44,988 nucleotides of DNA, from NCBI GenBank assembly GCA_026419405.1, contig JANZZL010000103.1:1-44988 (forward strand). The letters are read 5' to 3'. Every line of letters begins with the position of its first letter. Positions within the stretch are counted from its first letter, which is position 1. Below, one piece after another: positions 16,964 to 24,997 of the stretch. The DNA is from Paracoccaceae bacterium. Lineage in GTDB: Bacteria > Pseudomonadota > Alphaproteobacteria > Rhodobacterales > Rhodobacteraceae. Under the pieces are notes generated by a model that saw only the letters and a list, made by a program, of their open reading frames with translations, was not told the origin of the DNA and searched no databases. The position numbers and the translations under genes were made by a program.

Positions 16964-17407
16964 ATGACCGACACCCCCGCCTCCCCGGCCCCGGCCCGAC
17001 CGGACCCCCGCCTGATTGACGAGGACGCCGAACGCGCCCTCGGCCCTGCGCTCCGGCGCGGCTGGCGGCTGCGCTGCCCCGCCTGCGGCGAGGGGCCGAT
17101 GCTGCGGGGCTACGTCGGCGTGCGCGACGCCTGCCCCGCCTGCGGGACCGAGCTGCACCACCAGCGCGCCGACGACGGACCCTCCTACCTGACGATCCTG
17201 GTCGTCGGGCATCTGCTCGCGCCCGTGATGCTCTGGTCCTACACCGTCTTCCGGCCCGAGCCCTGGGTGCTGACCTCGGCCTTCGTTGCGGCCGCGGTCG
17301 GGCTCTCGGTCTGGCTGCTGCCGCGGATGAAGGGCATGATGGTGGCCTTCCAGTGGGCCCGTCGGATGCATGGCTTCGGCGAGCCCGCGCCGGAGCCGCG
17401 GGGGTGA
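16964..17407 (+). CDS. DUF983 zinc-ribbon membrane protein
   Basis: This 147-residue protein has two CPxC pairs, RCPACGEG (near residue 35) and ACPACGTE (near residue 58), that should form a zinc ribbon. Two predicted transmembrane helices follow (LTILVVGHLLAPVMLWSYTV and SAFVAAAVGLSVWLLP). This is the architecture of DUF983, whose role is unknown; homologues often lie near cytochrome oxidase or Nudix genes. The start is ATG 16964, with AAGG about 12 nt upstream. Its TGA overlaps the GTG start of the Nudix gene (GTGA at 17404-17407), so the two are translationally coupled. Confidence 0.9.
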   Translation: MTDTPASPAPARPDPRLIDEDAERALGPALRRGWRLRCPACGEGPMLRGYVGVRDACPACGTELHHQRADDGPSYLTILVVGHLLAPVMLWSYTVFRPEPWVLTSAFVAAAVGLSVWLLPRMKGMMVAFQWARRMHGFGEPAPEPRG

Positions 17408-18099
17408 GCGGCGCGGCCGCGCAGGCCCAACCCGCCGGCGCGCCGCCGGTCCGCGACGCGGCGACGCTGATCCTGCTGCGCGGCGGGCGGCGGGCGCCGG
17501 CGGTGCTGATGGGGCAGCGCGGCGCCGGGGCCGCCTTCATGCCGATGAAGTTCGTCTTTCCCGGCGGCGCGGTCGATCCCGGCGATGCAGCCGTGCCGCT
17601 GGCCGGGGCGCTCGATCCCGCCTGCCGGGCGCGGCTTATGGCCGAGAGCTGCGGCCCCTCGCCCGAGGCGCTCGCCGCCGCGGCGGTGCGCGAGCTCTGG
17701 GAGGAGACCGGCCTCGTGCTCGGCGCGCGGGGGACGTGGCGCGGGCCGGTTCCGCCGGGCTGGGCAGGCTTTGCCGCGACCGGCCATCTGCCTCTCGCCT
17801 CGGCGCTCGGGTTCGTGTTCCGGGCGATCACCCCGCCGGGCCGGCCGCGCCGCTTCGACGCGCGGTTCTTCCTGGCCGATGCCGCGGCGGTCGCCGGCGA
17901 CCCCGACGACTTCTCGCGCGCCGCGGGCGAGCTTCAGCACCTGCGCTGGGTGCCGCTCGACGAGGCGCGCGGCATCGACCTGCCGTTCATCACCTCGGTG
18001 GTGCTGGCCGAGATCGCCGCCCGGCTCGGCGGGGCGCAGGCGCCGGGGGTGCCGTTCTTCCGCAACGACGCCGCCGGGTCGCAGTTCTGCTGGCTCTAG
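17404..18099 (+). CDS. Nudix hydrolase (NUDT7/19-like)
   Basis: This 231-residue Nudix-fold protein starts at GTG 17404 inside the stop of DUF983, with GGAG about 8 nt upstream. The Nudix box is visible as EALAAAAVRELWEETGL (E-x7-RELWEETGL); the usual leading Gly is not at its standard spacing. Before it come MPMKFVFPGG and an extended loop of about 40 residues between sheet and box. That loop places it with the larger CoA/nucleotide-diphosphate Nudix proteins (NUDT7/NUDT19-like) rather than MutT. The C-terminal LRWVPLDEA and SQFCWL segments are common in alphaproteobacterial members. The substrate is not predictable. Confidence 0.88.
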   Translation: MSGAAAQAQPAGAPPVRDAATLILLRGGRRAPAVLMGQRGAGAAFMPMKFVFPGGAVDPGDAAVPLAGALDPACRARLMAESCGPSPEALAAAAVRELWEETGLVLGARGTWRGPVPPGWAGFAATGHLPLASALGFVFRAITPPGRPRRFDARFFLADAAAVAGDPDDFSRAAGELQHLRWVPLDEARGIDLPFITSVVLAEIAARLGGAQAPGVPFFRNDAAGSQFCWL

Positions 18100-18121
18100 C
18101 GCGCCGAGCGCCACGGCGCGC
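18099..18121. terminator. Possible bidirectional terminator hairpin after the Nudix gene
   Basis: GCGCGCC, nine loop bases, then GGCGCGC make a perfect 7-bp GC stem starting at the last base of the Nudix stop codon. It lies between convergent genes (Nudix + strand, desaturase - strand). There is no T-tract, so it is only a plausible terminator. Confidence 0.35.
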
Positions 18122-18198
18122 CCGCGGCGCGGCCGGCTGTCGCAGGCCCGGCCTCGGGCGCCGTCAGCGGACGGGCGGCGGGCGGGCAGCTCGCGCCG

Positions 18199-19200
18199 TC
18201 AGCCGGCGGGCAGCGGCCCGGCGGGCGCCACGGCTCCGCCGAGGCCGGCCGAGGGCGCCGGACCGGCGGCCGGCGTCTCTTCGGGCGACGGCGCACGGTC
18301 CATCCGGTCGGGCCAGAGCGGGTGCGGCACCGGATCCTTCGCCCTGAACAGGTAGCGCGCGAAGATCTCGGCGTAGGAGCGGTAGACATAGGCCTCGTTG
18401 CGCCGCTGCCATTCCTCCTTCCGCTCGCGGTAGGCCGCGGGAAGGCGATACCAGGCCACGCCGGGGCGGGCGTGATGCACCACGTGCAGGTTGTTGTTGA
18501 GGAAGAGAAAGGCGAGCGGCCCGCGATCCTCGACGATCGCCGTGCGGCAGCGCACCTTCTCGTGCGCCCGGTGCTCGAGGAAGGTGCGGATCTTGAGGAT
18601 GCCGTAGGCGGCATAGGCCGCCCCGAGATAGGCCGCCCAGCCCATGCCCGGCACCGCCCAGAGCCACAGCGCCACCAGCGCCACGCCCGGCACGTGCCAG
18701 GCCCAGGCCGCGGCCACGGCGCGGTCGCCGGCGCGGATCGCGCGCAGGTCGCCCCGCACGAAGGACCAGGTGGAGATCGCGGGCCCCAGCACCATGCGGC
18801 CGAGCAGCGTGTTGTTGGCCCGCAGCAGCGCGCGGACCGGGCCCGGAAGCCGCGCCCAGACGGCCGGGTCGAGGTAGTTCGACTCCGGGTCGTCGTAGGG
18901 GTCGGTCAGCCGCTCGTCCCGGTGATGGGCGAGGTGCGTGTCACGGAAGCGCCCGTAGGGCACGAAGAGGGTGAGGCCCGGAAAGACCAGCGCCTCGTTC
19001 AGGCGGCGGTGGCGGAAGGGATGGCCGTGCAGGACCTCGTGCTGGAGCGAGGAGAACTGGACGATGGCGAGCGTGGCGAGCACGAAGCCCAACGGGGCAG
19101 AGAGCGTGTAGAGCACCGAGGTGCCCAGGCCCCAGATCGCATAGGTCGCCCCGATCAGTGCGAGCGTCGGCCACTCCACGGCATCGCGCGCGCGGCGCAT
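18199..19200 (-). CDS. Fatty acid desaturase (membrane di-iron)
   Basis: This 333-residue membrane desaturase/hydroxylase-type protein has three histidine boxes: HEVLHGH (HxxxH plus H), HLAHH (HxxHH) and HVVHH (HxxHH). They are separated by hydrophobic segments (TLALIGATYAIWGLG, FVLATLAIVQFSS, WHVPGVALVALWLWAVPG). These boxes bind the di-iron centre. I choose ATG 19200 because GGAGGG lies 6 nt upstream; upstream codons in frame would lie in the promoter region. The Ala/Pro-rich tail (from about residue 300) is probably unstructured. It diverges from an XRE regulator across a 112-nt AT-containing spacer, suggesting control by that regulator. Whether the substrate is a lipid acyl chain or a carotenoid-type molecule is not settled by sequence. 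Confidence 0.88.
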   Translation of the reverse strand: MRRARDAVEWPTLALIGATYAIWGLGTSVLYTLSAPLGFVLATLAIVQFSSLQHEVLHGHPFRHRRLNEALVFPGLTLFVPYGRFRDTHLAHHRDERLTDPYDDPESNYLDPAVWARLPGPVRALLRANNTLLGRMVLGPAISTWSFVRGDLRAIRAGDRAVAAAWAWHVPGVALVALWLWAVPGMGWAAYLGAAYAAYGILKIRTFLEHRAHEKVRCRTAIVEDRGPLAFLFLNNNLHVVHHARPGVAWYRLPAAYRERKEEWQRRNEAYVYRSYAEIFARYLFRAKDPVPHPLWPDRMDRAPSPEETPAAGPAPSAGLGGAVAPAGPLPAG

Positions 19201-19293
19201 CGCTTCCCTCCAGCCGTTCCCCGGGCACAAGGTAACGCTTGTGTGACCTGTGCAGAATCCTGTATTGCCGCAACCGAAACTCGACATTGTTGT

Positions 19294-19304
19294 GTTTTAT
19301 AAAC
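19294..19304. promoter_or_regulatory. AT-rich dyad/-10-like element before the XRE gene
   Basis: GTTT-TAT-AAAC is a short inverted repeat containing TATAAA, ending 8 nt before the ATG at 19313. No Shine-Dalgarno sequence is present in that interval. If TATAAA is a -10 box, the XRE mRNA would start at or next to its ATG (leaderless). The same dyad could be the regulator's own operator. Confidence 0.4.
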
Positions 19305-19312
19305 GCTATGCC

Positions 19313-20167
19313 ATGAAACTCGACAAGCGCGACCGCGCGGCCCTGTTCCGCCAGCGCCTGGCCGAGGCCATGCGCGCCTCGGCCACCAGCCAGAGCGCCC
19401 TGGCCCGCGCCGTCGGGGTGAACCGCTCGACGGTGAGCCAGATGCTCGCAGGCGAGGACGCGCGGCTGCCCAACGCCCAGCTCGCCGCCGAATGCGCCGC
19501 GGCGCTCGGCGTATCGGCCGACTGGCTGCTCGGCCTGACCGACCGGCCGGAGCGGGCGGCGGACCTGCTCGCCGCGGCGATGCTGATGACCGAGGCGCCG
19601 CGCGCGCTGATCGACGAGCAGATCTTCGCCTGGCACCGGGAGGCAGCGGGCTACAAGATCCGACACGTGCCCGCCACCCTGCCCGACATGCTCAAGACCC
19701 GCGCGGTGCTGCGCTGGGAATACGAACCGCATCTCGGCATCACCGTCGATCAGGCGATCGGCGCGACCGAGGACCGGCTGGCCTGGATGCGGTCGGCGGG
19801 GTCGGACTACGAGATCGCCATGCCGCTGCACGAGATCGGCGCCTTCGCCCGGGCCGAGGGCTACTATGCGGGCCTGCCGGCCGAGGTGCGGCGGGCGCAG
19901 CTCGACTGGCTGCTCACCCTCTACGACCAGCTCTATCCGCGGCTGCGGCTGTTCCTCTACGACGCGCGCAAGGTGTTCTCCGCCCCGATCACGGTCTTCG
20001 GCCCGCTGCTTGCGGTGCTCTATCTGGGGCGCAACTACCTCGCCTTCCGCGACACCGACCGGGTGCGCGCGCTGACCCAGCATTTCGACTGGCTGGTGCG
20101 CGAGGCCGAGGTCGCCACGCGCGACGTGCCCGAGGTGCTGCGCGGGCTGCGCGAGGAGGTGCGCTGA
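19313..20167 (+). CDS. XRE-family helix-turn-helix regulator
   Basis: This is a 284-residue regulator with an N-terminal Cro/C1-type HTH at about residues 10-65, including SQSALARAVGVNRSTVSQML and the capping segment LAAECAAALGVSADWLLGLT. The remaining ~210 residues form a conserved alpha-helical domain (YKIRHVPATLPDMLKT, WEYEPHLG, AFARAEGYYAGLP) that I do not recognise as a named ligand domain. ATG 19313 is chosen over an upstream in-frame codon because the upstream part reads through the promoter island. There is no SD. It is divergent from the desaturase, a common arrangement for a regulator and its target; lipid-responsive control is an inference. Confidence 0.85.
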   Translation: MKLDKRDRAALFRQRLAEAMRASATSQSALARAVGVNRSTVSQMLAGEDARLPNAQLAAECAAALGVSADWLLGLTDRPERAADLLAAAMLMTEAPRALIDEQIFAWHREAAGYKIRHVPATLPDMLKTRAVLRWEYEPHLGITVDQAIGATEDRLAWMRSAGSDYEIAMPLHEIGAFARAEGYYAGLPAEVRRAQLDWLLTLYDQLYPRLRLFLYDARKVFSAPITVFGPLLAVLYLGRNYLAFRDTDRVRALTQHFDWLVREAEVATRDVPEVLRGLREEVR

Positions 20168-20220
20168 GCGCCTCCGCCCCCGGGGAGGCGCGGAACGGCA
20201 CGACGCCCGGCATCGGGCGT
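20168..20220 (+). terminator. Two consecutive hairpins after the XRE gene
   Basis: Just after the stop codon, GCGCCTCC (20168-20175) pairs with GGAGGCGC (20184-20191). A second hairpin follows, ACGCCCG (20203-20209) with CGGGCGT (20214-20220). Both stems are perfect. The T-tract is minimal, so termination is plausible but unproven. Confidence 0.4.
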
Positions 20221-20319
20221 TCCACGCGCGCCGCGTCCCGCGGCCGCGCGGCTTGCCGGGCCGGCGGTCTTGCGGCATGACGGGCGGGGCCCCGTCCGGG
20301 GCCGCAAGGGAGGGGCGCC

Positions 20320-21720
20320 ATGGGCGAGGCCGCCGCGCTGCCGCGCAACGAGACCGGGATCGCCGCGATCACGGAGATCCTCAGGCAGCGTCTCGGCGAC
20401 CGGCTCCAGACCGGCCGGGCGATCCGCGAGCAGCACGGCCACACCACGACCTGGATCGCCAACCAGCCCCCCGACGCGGTCGCCTTCCCCGAGAGCACCG
20501 CGGAGGTCGCCGCGATCGTGGCGCTCTGCGCCGAGCACCGGGTGCCGGTGATCCCCTTCGGCACGGGCACCTCGCTCGAAGGCCACGTCAATGCCCCGGC
20601 GGGAGGGATCTGCGTGGACCTCGGCCGGATGGACCGGATCCTCGCGGTCCACCCCGAGGATCTCGACGCGGTGGTCGAGCCCGGCGTTACGCGGTCGCGG
20701 CTGAATGCGCATCTGCGTGACATGGGCCTGTTCTTCCCGATCGACCCCGGTGCCGACGCGAGCCTGGGCGGCATGGCCTCGACGCGGGCCTCGGGCACGA
20801 ACGCGGTGCGCTATGGCACGATGCGGGACAACGTGATCGCGCTTCAGGCGGTGATGCCCGACGGGCGGGTGATCCGCACCGGAGCGCGGGCGCGCAAGTC
20901 CTCGGCCGGCTACGACCTGACGCGGCTCCTGATCGGCGCCGAGGGGACGCTCGGCATCATCACCGAGCTGACGCTCAGGCTGCACGGCATCCCCGAGGCG
21001 ATGTCCTCGGCCACTTGCTCCTTCCCTTCGGTGCATGCCGCCTGCGAGGCGGTGATCGCCACGATCCAGTCGGGCATCCCGGTGGCGCGGATCGAGCTGC
21101 TCGACGCCCTACAGGTGCGGGCGGTCAACGCGCATTCCCGCCTCGGCCTGCCCGAGACGCCGCTCCTGCTGCTGGAGTTCCACGGTTCTCCGGCGGCGGT
21201 GGCCGAGCAGGCCGCCGCCTTCGGCGAGATCGCCGCGGAGGCCGGCGGCACGGGCTTTTCCTGGACCGCGAGCCCCGAGGAGCGCACGCGCCTCTGGCAG
21301 GCGCGGCACGATGCCTACTGGGCGGCGCTCGGCCTCCGGCCCGGCGCGAAGGGAATCTCGACGGACGTCTGCGTGCCGATCTCGCGGCTCGCCGACTGCG
21401 TGGCCGCGACGCAGGACAAGACCGCCGAACTCGGCCTTGTGGCGCCGATCGTCGGGCACGTGGGCGACGGCAACTTCCACACGCTCGTCCTGGTGGACAT
21501 GGACGACCCCGCCGAGATCGCCCGGGCCGAGACCTTCGTCGGCTGGCTCGCCGAGCTCGCCATCTCGATGGAGGGAACCTGCACCGGCGAGCACGGGATC
21601 GGCCAGGGCAAGCGGCCCTACCTGGTGCGCGAACTGGGACCGGCGACGGCGGTCATGGCGGCGGTGAAGGCGGCGCTCGACCCGGCGGGCATCATGAACC
21701 CGGGCAAGATCCTGCCCTGA
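20320..21720 (+). CDS. FAD-binding oxidase, D-lactate dehydrogenase (cytochrome)/GlcD type
   Basis: This is a 466-residue flavoprotein. The N-terminal PCMH-type FAD domain contains VPVIPFGTGTSLEGH, DLGRMDRIL, VEPGVT and GLFFPIDPGADASLGGM. The signature GYDLTRLLIGAEGTLGIITE follows at about 205-220. The C-terminal FAD-oxidase domain has GHVGDGNFH and GTCTGEHGIGQGK, and ends AALDPAGIMNPGKILP. This is the LDHD/D-lactate dehydrogenase (cytochrome) subgroup rather than a multi-subunit glycolate oxidase, since no glcE or glcF is adjacent. Oxidation of a D-2-hydroxy acid with electrons passed to the respiratory chain is expected. A clear SD (AAGGGAGGGG) precedes ATG 20320. A distant paralogue is at 26476-27891. 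Confidence 0.9.
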   Translation: MGEAAALPRNETGIAAITEILRQRLGDRLQTGRAIREQHGHTTTWIANQPPDAVAFPESTAEVAAIVALCAEHRVPVIPFGTGTSLEGHVNAPAGGICVDLGRMDRILAVHPEDLDAVVEPGVTRSRLNAHLRDMGLFFPIDPGADASLGGMASTRASGTNAVRYGTMRDNVIALQAVMPDGRVIRTGARARKSSAGYDLTRLLIGAEGTLGIITELTLRLHGIPEAMSSATCSFPSVHAACEAVIATIQSGIPVARIELLDALQVRAVNAHSRLGLPETPLLLLEFHGSPAAVAEQAAAFGEIAAEAGGTGFSWTASPEERTRLWQARHDAYWAALGLRPGAKGISTDVCVPISRLADCVAATQDKTAELGLVAPIVGHVGDGNFHTLVLVDMDDPAEIARAETFVGWLAELAISMEGTCTGEHGIGQGKRPYLVRELGPATAVMAAVKAALDPAGIMNPGKILP

Positions 21721-21726
21721 GGCGGT

Positions 21727-21966
21727 TCAGAAGGCCTTGAAGGTCATCGTGGTCAGCGACCGTTCGATGCCCTCGATGTCGAGCAGTCGGTCGTTGATGA
21801 AATGGCCCACGTCGGCGCCTTCGGGGATGTAGAGCTTGAGCATCAGGTCCCACTCGCCGCTTGTCGAGTAGAGCTCGGAGTGGATCTCGCGGAGCAGGAT
21901 CGCCTCGGCCACCCGGTAGGTCGTGCCCGGGCGGCAGCGGAGCTGGACGAACACGGGGGTGGACAT
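21727..21966 (-). CDS. Stand-alone Lrp/AsnC ligand-binding domain protein
   Basis: This 79-residue protein consists only of the RAM/AsnC effector-binding domain: VFVQLRCRPGTTYRVAEAIL, then EIHSELYSTSGEWDLMLKLY and GIERSLTTMTFKAF. There is no DNA-binding helix-turn-helix. Such stand-alone modules are known to oligomerise and bind small molecules, possibly mixing with full-length Lrp/AsnC proteins. ATG 21966 is supported by GAGGAGG about 8 nt upstream. It faces the flavoprotein gene tail to tail, with only 6 nt between stops. The ligand is unknown. Confidence 0.9.
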   Translation of the reverse strand: MSTPVFVQLRCRPGTTYRVAEAILLREIHSELYSTSGEWDLMLKLYIPEGADVGHFINDRLLDIEGIERSLTTMTFKAF

Positions 21967-22155
21967 CGGGCGCGCCTCCTCGTCTCGGGGGGAAGCCATG
22001 CCACGCCGGACGCGCCGCGGCAAGGCGGGCCGCGCCGGGGCCGGCCGCACGGGGGCGGCCGCGGGGGGGGGGCGGAACCGGCCGGGGGGGCCGGGCCCGG
22101 GCGCAGCGGGACCGGTTCGGGGCGCGAAGGGCGGTGGCCCGGCCCGGCGGCCGGC

Positions 22156-23115
22156 TCAGCCCCGCATGGCGCGCCGGCGACCGGCCTCGAAGGCGGCAAG
22201 GCCAAGCGCGACCAGCGCCGCGGCGGGCGCGAAGCCCTGCGGCAGGCGCTCGCCCAGAAGCGCGACGGCGAGCCCCGCCCCGGCCACCGCGGCGACCGCG
22301 CCGATCTGGCTGAGGTAGACCGGCCCGGCAAGCTGCTGGAGCCGGAAGAGCAGGCGATACTGCGCGGCGAAGGCCGCCGCCCCGGCCGCCGCCAGCGCCA
22401 GCCCCCCGCCGCCGAGGTCGGGCGGGCCCTCGGCCGCGAGCGCCGCAGGCAGCGCGGCCCCGGCGCCGCAGAGCAGCGAGAGCGCCGCCAGCGGCCCCGG
22501 CGCGGCGCCGGCCGGCCAGAAGCGGCTGCGGTAGAGGTTGCCGGCGGCGAGGACCACCGGCATGGCGCTGGCCAGCGCGATCCACCCCGCGCCCGCCTCG
22601 CCCGCGACGAGCTTGCCCTTCGCCAGCATCGCCCCACCGGTCAGACCGGCCGCAACCGCGACCGCCTTGAGCAGCGAGGGGCGGTCCATCCCCAGCGCCA
22701 GCGCCCCGAAGTAGGTGAAGAGCCCCGGGAAGGCGAAGGCGAGCGAGACGTAGCCCGCCCCGACATGCCCGACCGCGAGGTAGGCCATGGCGGTCGGCGC
22801 GGCGGCGAGGATGCCCGCTCCGGCGGCGTAGGGCAGGAAGCGGGCCGCGCCGGCCATCCGCCCGGCGCGCGCCTCGGCCGCGGCCACGGCAAGCCCGGCG
22901 CCGGCGAGGACGGTGACCAGGAACCAGAGCATCTCCGCCCCGCCGTCGGCCGCCAGGCGCGAGACCAGCACGGTCACGGCGAGGAGCGCACCGGTGGCGA
23001 GCAGCAGCGCCGGTGCGGCGAGCGGGCGAGGTGCGGGCAGGTCGGGGGCGGGCAGGTCGGGGGCGGGCAGGTTCGGGGCACGCCGCGCCGGGGGCGCGGA
23101 GGGGTTTCGGGCCAT
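22156..23115 (-). CDS. EamA/DMT-superfamily transporter
   Basis: This 319-residue protein has about ten hydrophobic helices in two EamA-like halves (for example LVTVLAGAGLAVAAAEA, ILAAAPTAMAYLAVGHVGAGY and the C-terminal VALLGERLPQGFAPAAALVALG). DMT proteins export small metabolites or amino acids. The cytoplasmic N-terminus is Pro-rich and has an LPAPD repeat encoded by a 15-bp tandem DNA repeat (23035-23079). ATG 23115 is the natural start (MARNPSAPPARR). It diverges from a MarR regulator 63 nt away, the standard layout for a regulated efflux gene. Confidence 0.85.
   Translation of the reverse strand: MARNPSAPPARRAPNLPAPDLPAPDLPAPRPLAAPALLLATGALLAVTVLVSRLAADGGAEMLWFLVTVLAGAGLAVAAAEARAGRMAGAARFLPYAAGAGILAAAPTAMAYLAVGHVGAGYVSLAFAFPGLFTYFGALALGMDRPSLLKAVAVAAGLTGGAMLAKGKLVAGEAGAGWIALASAMPVVLAAGNLYRSRFWPAGAAPGPLAALSLLCGAGAALPAALAAEGPPDLGGGGLALAAAGAAAFAAQYRLLFRLQQLAGPVYLSQIGAVAAVAGAGLAVALLGERLPQGFAPAAALVALGLAAFEAGRRRAMRG
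23035..23079. repeat. Three 15-bp tandem repeats in the 5' end of the DMT gene
   Basis: GGGCAGGTCGGGGGC occurs at 23035-23049 and 23050-23064, and with two changes at 23065-23079. The unit is in frame and adds five residues per copy (LPAPD/NLPAP) to the cytoplasmic N-terminus of the transporter, so copy number could vary without disrupting the protein. Confidence 0.9.
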
Positions 23116-23153
23116 TGCCGGGCCTCCGGTGCTGCGGTAGGATTCTCGATGTA

Positions 23154-23177
23154 AAGTATCTATACCACGAGTATCTT
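23154..23177. promoter_or_regulatory. AT-rich control region between the DMT transporter and MarR genes
   Basis: AGTATCT occurs at 23155-23161 and again at 23170-23176, and GTAT-CT-ATAC (23156-23165) is a short dyad. This is the only AT-rich stretch between the divergent transporter (start 23115) and MarR (start 23179) genes. It ends at the MarR start codon with no SD visible. A MarR operator and -10 region are the likely content, but exact boundaries are inferred. Confidence 0.4.
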
Positions 23178-23178
23178 G

Positions 23179-23673
23179 ATGACAAGAGACCAGGACCGCG
23201 CCGCGAGGGCGGTGGCGCAGTGGCGGCGCGAGATGCCCGGACTGCCGCTCGAGGGCATGGAGATCCTCGGCCGGATCGCCGAGATCAGCCTGCGCGTCGC
23301 GCGCGACATGACCGAGCCGCTGATCGCCGCCCACGGGTTGCAGCGGCCCGAGCTCGACGCGCTGCTCACGCTGCGCCGCGCCGGGCCGCCCTACCGGCTG
23401 ACCCCGACACAGCTCTACGACGCGATGATGATGAGCTCGGGCGGCATGACGAGCCTGATCGACCGGCTGGAGCGCGGCGGCTGGGTCGCCCGGACGCCGA
23501 ACCCGGAGGACCGGCGGGGAACGCTCGTCACGCTGACCGAGGCGGGCCGCGCGCTGAGCGAGGCGCTGGTGCCGCAGATCGCGGCGCAGCAGACGCGGGC
23601 GGTCGCGGCCCTGAACCCGGCCGAGCGGAAGATGCTGGCCGAGCTCCTGCGCAAGCTGCTCGCGGCGCTCTGA
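23179..23673 (+). CDS. MarR-family transcriptional regulator
   Basis: This 164-residue winged-helix regulator has the MarR core: [38 protein letters not shown] (recognition helix near residue 90), [11 protein letters not shown] and the wing [18 protein letters not shown]. Dimerisation helices lie at both ends. The start is ATG 23179; a TTG immediately before it (23176) is also in frame. No Shine-Dalgarno sequence precedes it, so leaderless translation is possible. It is divergent from the DMT exporter and probably represses it and itself. The effector cannot be predicted. Confidence 0.9.
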   Translation: MTRDQDRAARAVAQWRREMPGLPLEGMEILGRIAEISLRVARDMTEPLIAAHGLQRPELDALLTLRRAGPPYRLTPTQLYDAMMMSSGGMTSLIDRLERGGWVARTPNPEDRRGTLVTLTEAGRALSEALVPQIAAQQTRAVAALNPAERKMLAELLRKLLAAL

Positions 23674-23762
23674 GGGCAACACCCGCGCCGGGGCGGGCCG
23701 CGGGCGCTTGGATTGCCCCGAGCGCGCCCCTATAAGCGCGGGCGGACATGGCGGAGGGAGCG

Positions 23763-24350
23763 ATGCGCCGGGCGACGATCACCCGCAGGACGGCCGAGAC
23801 CGACATCACCGTGACGGTGGATCTCGACGGCACGGGCCGGCACGAGTGCCGCACCGGCGTGGGCTTCTTCGACCACATGCTCGACCAGCTCTCGCGGCAT
23901 GCGCTGATCGACCTGACCGTGGCCGCCACGGGCGACCTGCACATCGACGACCACCACACGGTCGAGGACACGGGCATCGCGCTCGGCCAGGCGCTGGCGC
24001 AGGCGCTGGGAGAGAAGCGGGGCATCCGCCGCTACGGCGCGTGCCTGCTGCCGATGGACGATGCGCTGGTGCGCGCCGCGCTCGACCTCTCGGGCCGTCC
24101 CTTCCTCGTCTGGAACCTCGCCATGCCGACGCCGAAAATCGGCAGCTTCGACACCGAGCTGGTGCGCGAGTTCTTCCAGGCGCTGGCCACGCATGGCGGG
24201 ATCACCCTGCATGTGGACTGCCTGCATGGCCTCAACAGCCACCACATCGCCGAGGCCGCCTTCAAGGCGGTGGCGCGGGCGCTGCGCGAGGCGGTCGAGC
24301 CGGACCCGCGGCGGGCCGACGCGATCCCCTCGACGAAGGGCGTGCTGTGA
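23763..24350 (+). CDS. hisB: Imidazoleglycerol-phosphate dehydratase HisB
   Basis: HisB carries out the sixth step of histidine biosynthesis, dehydrating imidazole glycerol phosphate to imidazole acetol phosphate. The 195-residue monofunctional form is complete. Metal-binding motifs are [27 protein letters not shown] and [20 protein letters not shown], and the C-terminus is PSTKGVL. ATG 23763 is preferred over ATG 23748 because GGAGGGAG sits directly before it and family members begin MRxATITR. Its TGA overlaps the GTG of hisH. Confidence 0.96.
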   Translation: MRRATITRRTAETDITVTVDLDGTGRHECRTGVGFFDHMLDQLSRHALIDLTVAATGDLHIDDHHTVEDTGIALGQALAQALGEKRGIRRYGACLLPMDDALVRAALDLSGRPFLVWNLAMPTPKIGSFDTELVREFFQALATHGGITLHVDCLHGLNSHHIAEAAFKAVARALREAVEPDPRRADAIPSTKGVL

Positions 24351-24988
24351 GCCTGACGGTCCTGATCGACTACGAGGCGGGCAACCTGCACTCGGCGGAG
24401 AAGGCGTTCCAGAGGATGGCCGCCGAGACCGGGGCAGGCGAGGTCCGCGTCACATCCCGGCCCGAGGACATCGCCCGGGCGGACCGCATCGTGCTGCCGG
24501 GCGACGGCGCCTTCCCGGCCTGCCGGCGCGCGCTTCTGTCGCGGGACGGCCTGGCCGAGGCGCTGACCGAGGCGGTGGTCGGGCGCGGCCGGCCCTTTCT
24601 CGGCATCTGCGTGGGCATGCAGCTTATGGCCACGCGCGGGCTGGAATACGCCGAGACGCCGGGCCTCGGCTGGGTGCCGGGCGAGGTGGTGCGCATCGTC
24701 CCCGCGGAGCCGGCGCTGAAGGTGCCGCACATGGGCTGGAACGACCTGGTGATCGACGCCCCCCATCCGGTGCTCGCCGGCATCGCCACGGGGGATCACG
24801 CCTACTTCGTCCACTCCTTCCACTTCCGCGCGGCAGACCCTGCCCACCGTCTCGCGCATGCGGACTACGGCGGCGAGGTCACCGCGATCGTCGGAAGCGG
24901 GAACGTGATCGGCACCCAGTTCCACCCCGAGAAGAGCCAGACGACCGGGCTGCGGCTGATCGCCAACTTCCTGGGGTGGAGACCGTAG
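24347..24988 (+). CDS. hisH: Imidazole glycerol phosphate synthase glutaminase subunit HisH
   Basis: HisH is the class I glutamine amidotransferase subunit that feeds ammonia to HisF. The 213-residue protein has the nucleophile Cys in [10 protein letters not shown], the region [27 protein letters not shown], and the His-Glu pair in [10 protein letters not shown]. The start is GTG 24347, overlapping the hisB stop as GTGA. In many Rhodobacterales hisA and hisF follow; here the next gene is on the opposite strand, so HisA and HisF must be encoded elsewhere. Confidence 0.95.
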   Translation: MSLTVLIDYEAGNLHSAEKAFQRMAAETGAGEVRVTSRPEDIARADRIVLPGDGAFPACRRALLSRDGLAEALTEAVVGRGRPFLGICVGMQLMATRGLEYAETPGLGWVPGEVVRIVPAEPALKVPHMGWNDLVIDAPHPVLAGIATGDHAYFVHSFHFRAADPAHRLAHADYGGEVTAIVGSGNVIGTQFHPEKSQTTGLRLIANFLGWRP

Positions 24989-24997
24989 CGCGCCGGC

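Noticed and set aside
23748-23762. Upstream ATG for HisB (MAEGA).
   Set aside because: The ATG at 23763 has a near-perfect Shine-Dalgarno sequence that overlaps the upstream candidate codons, and homologues begin there.
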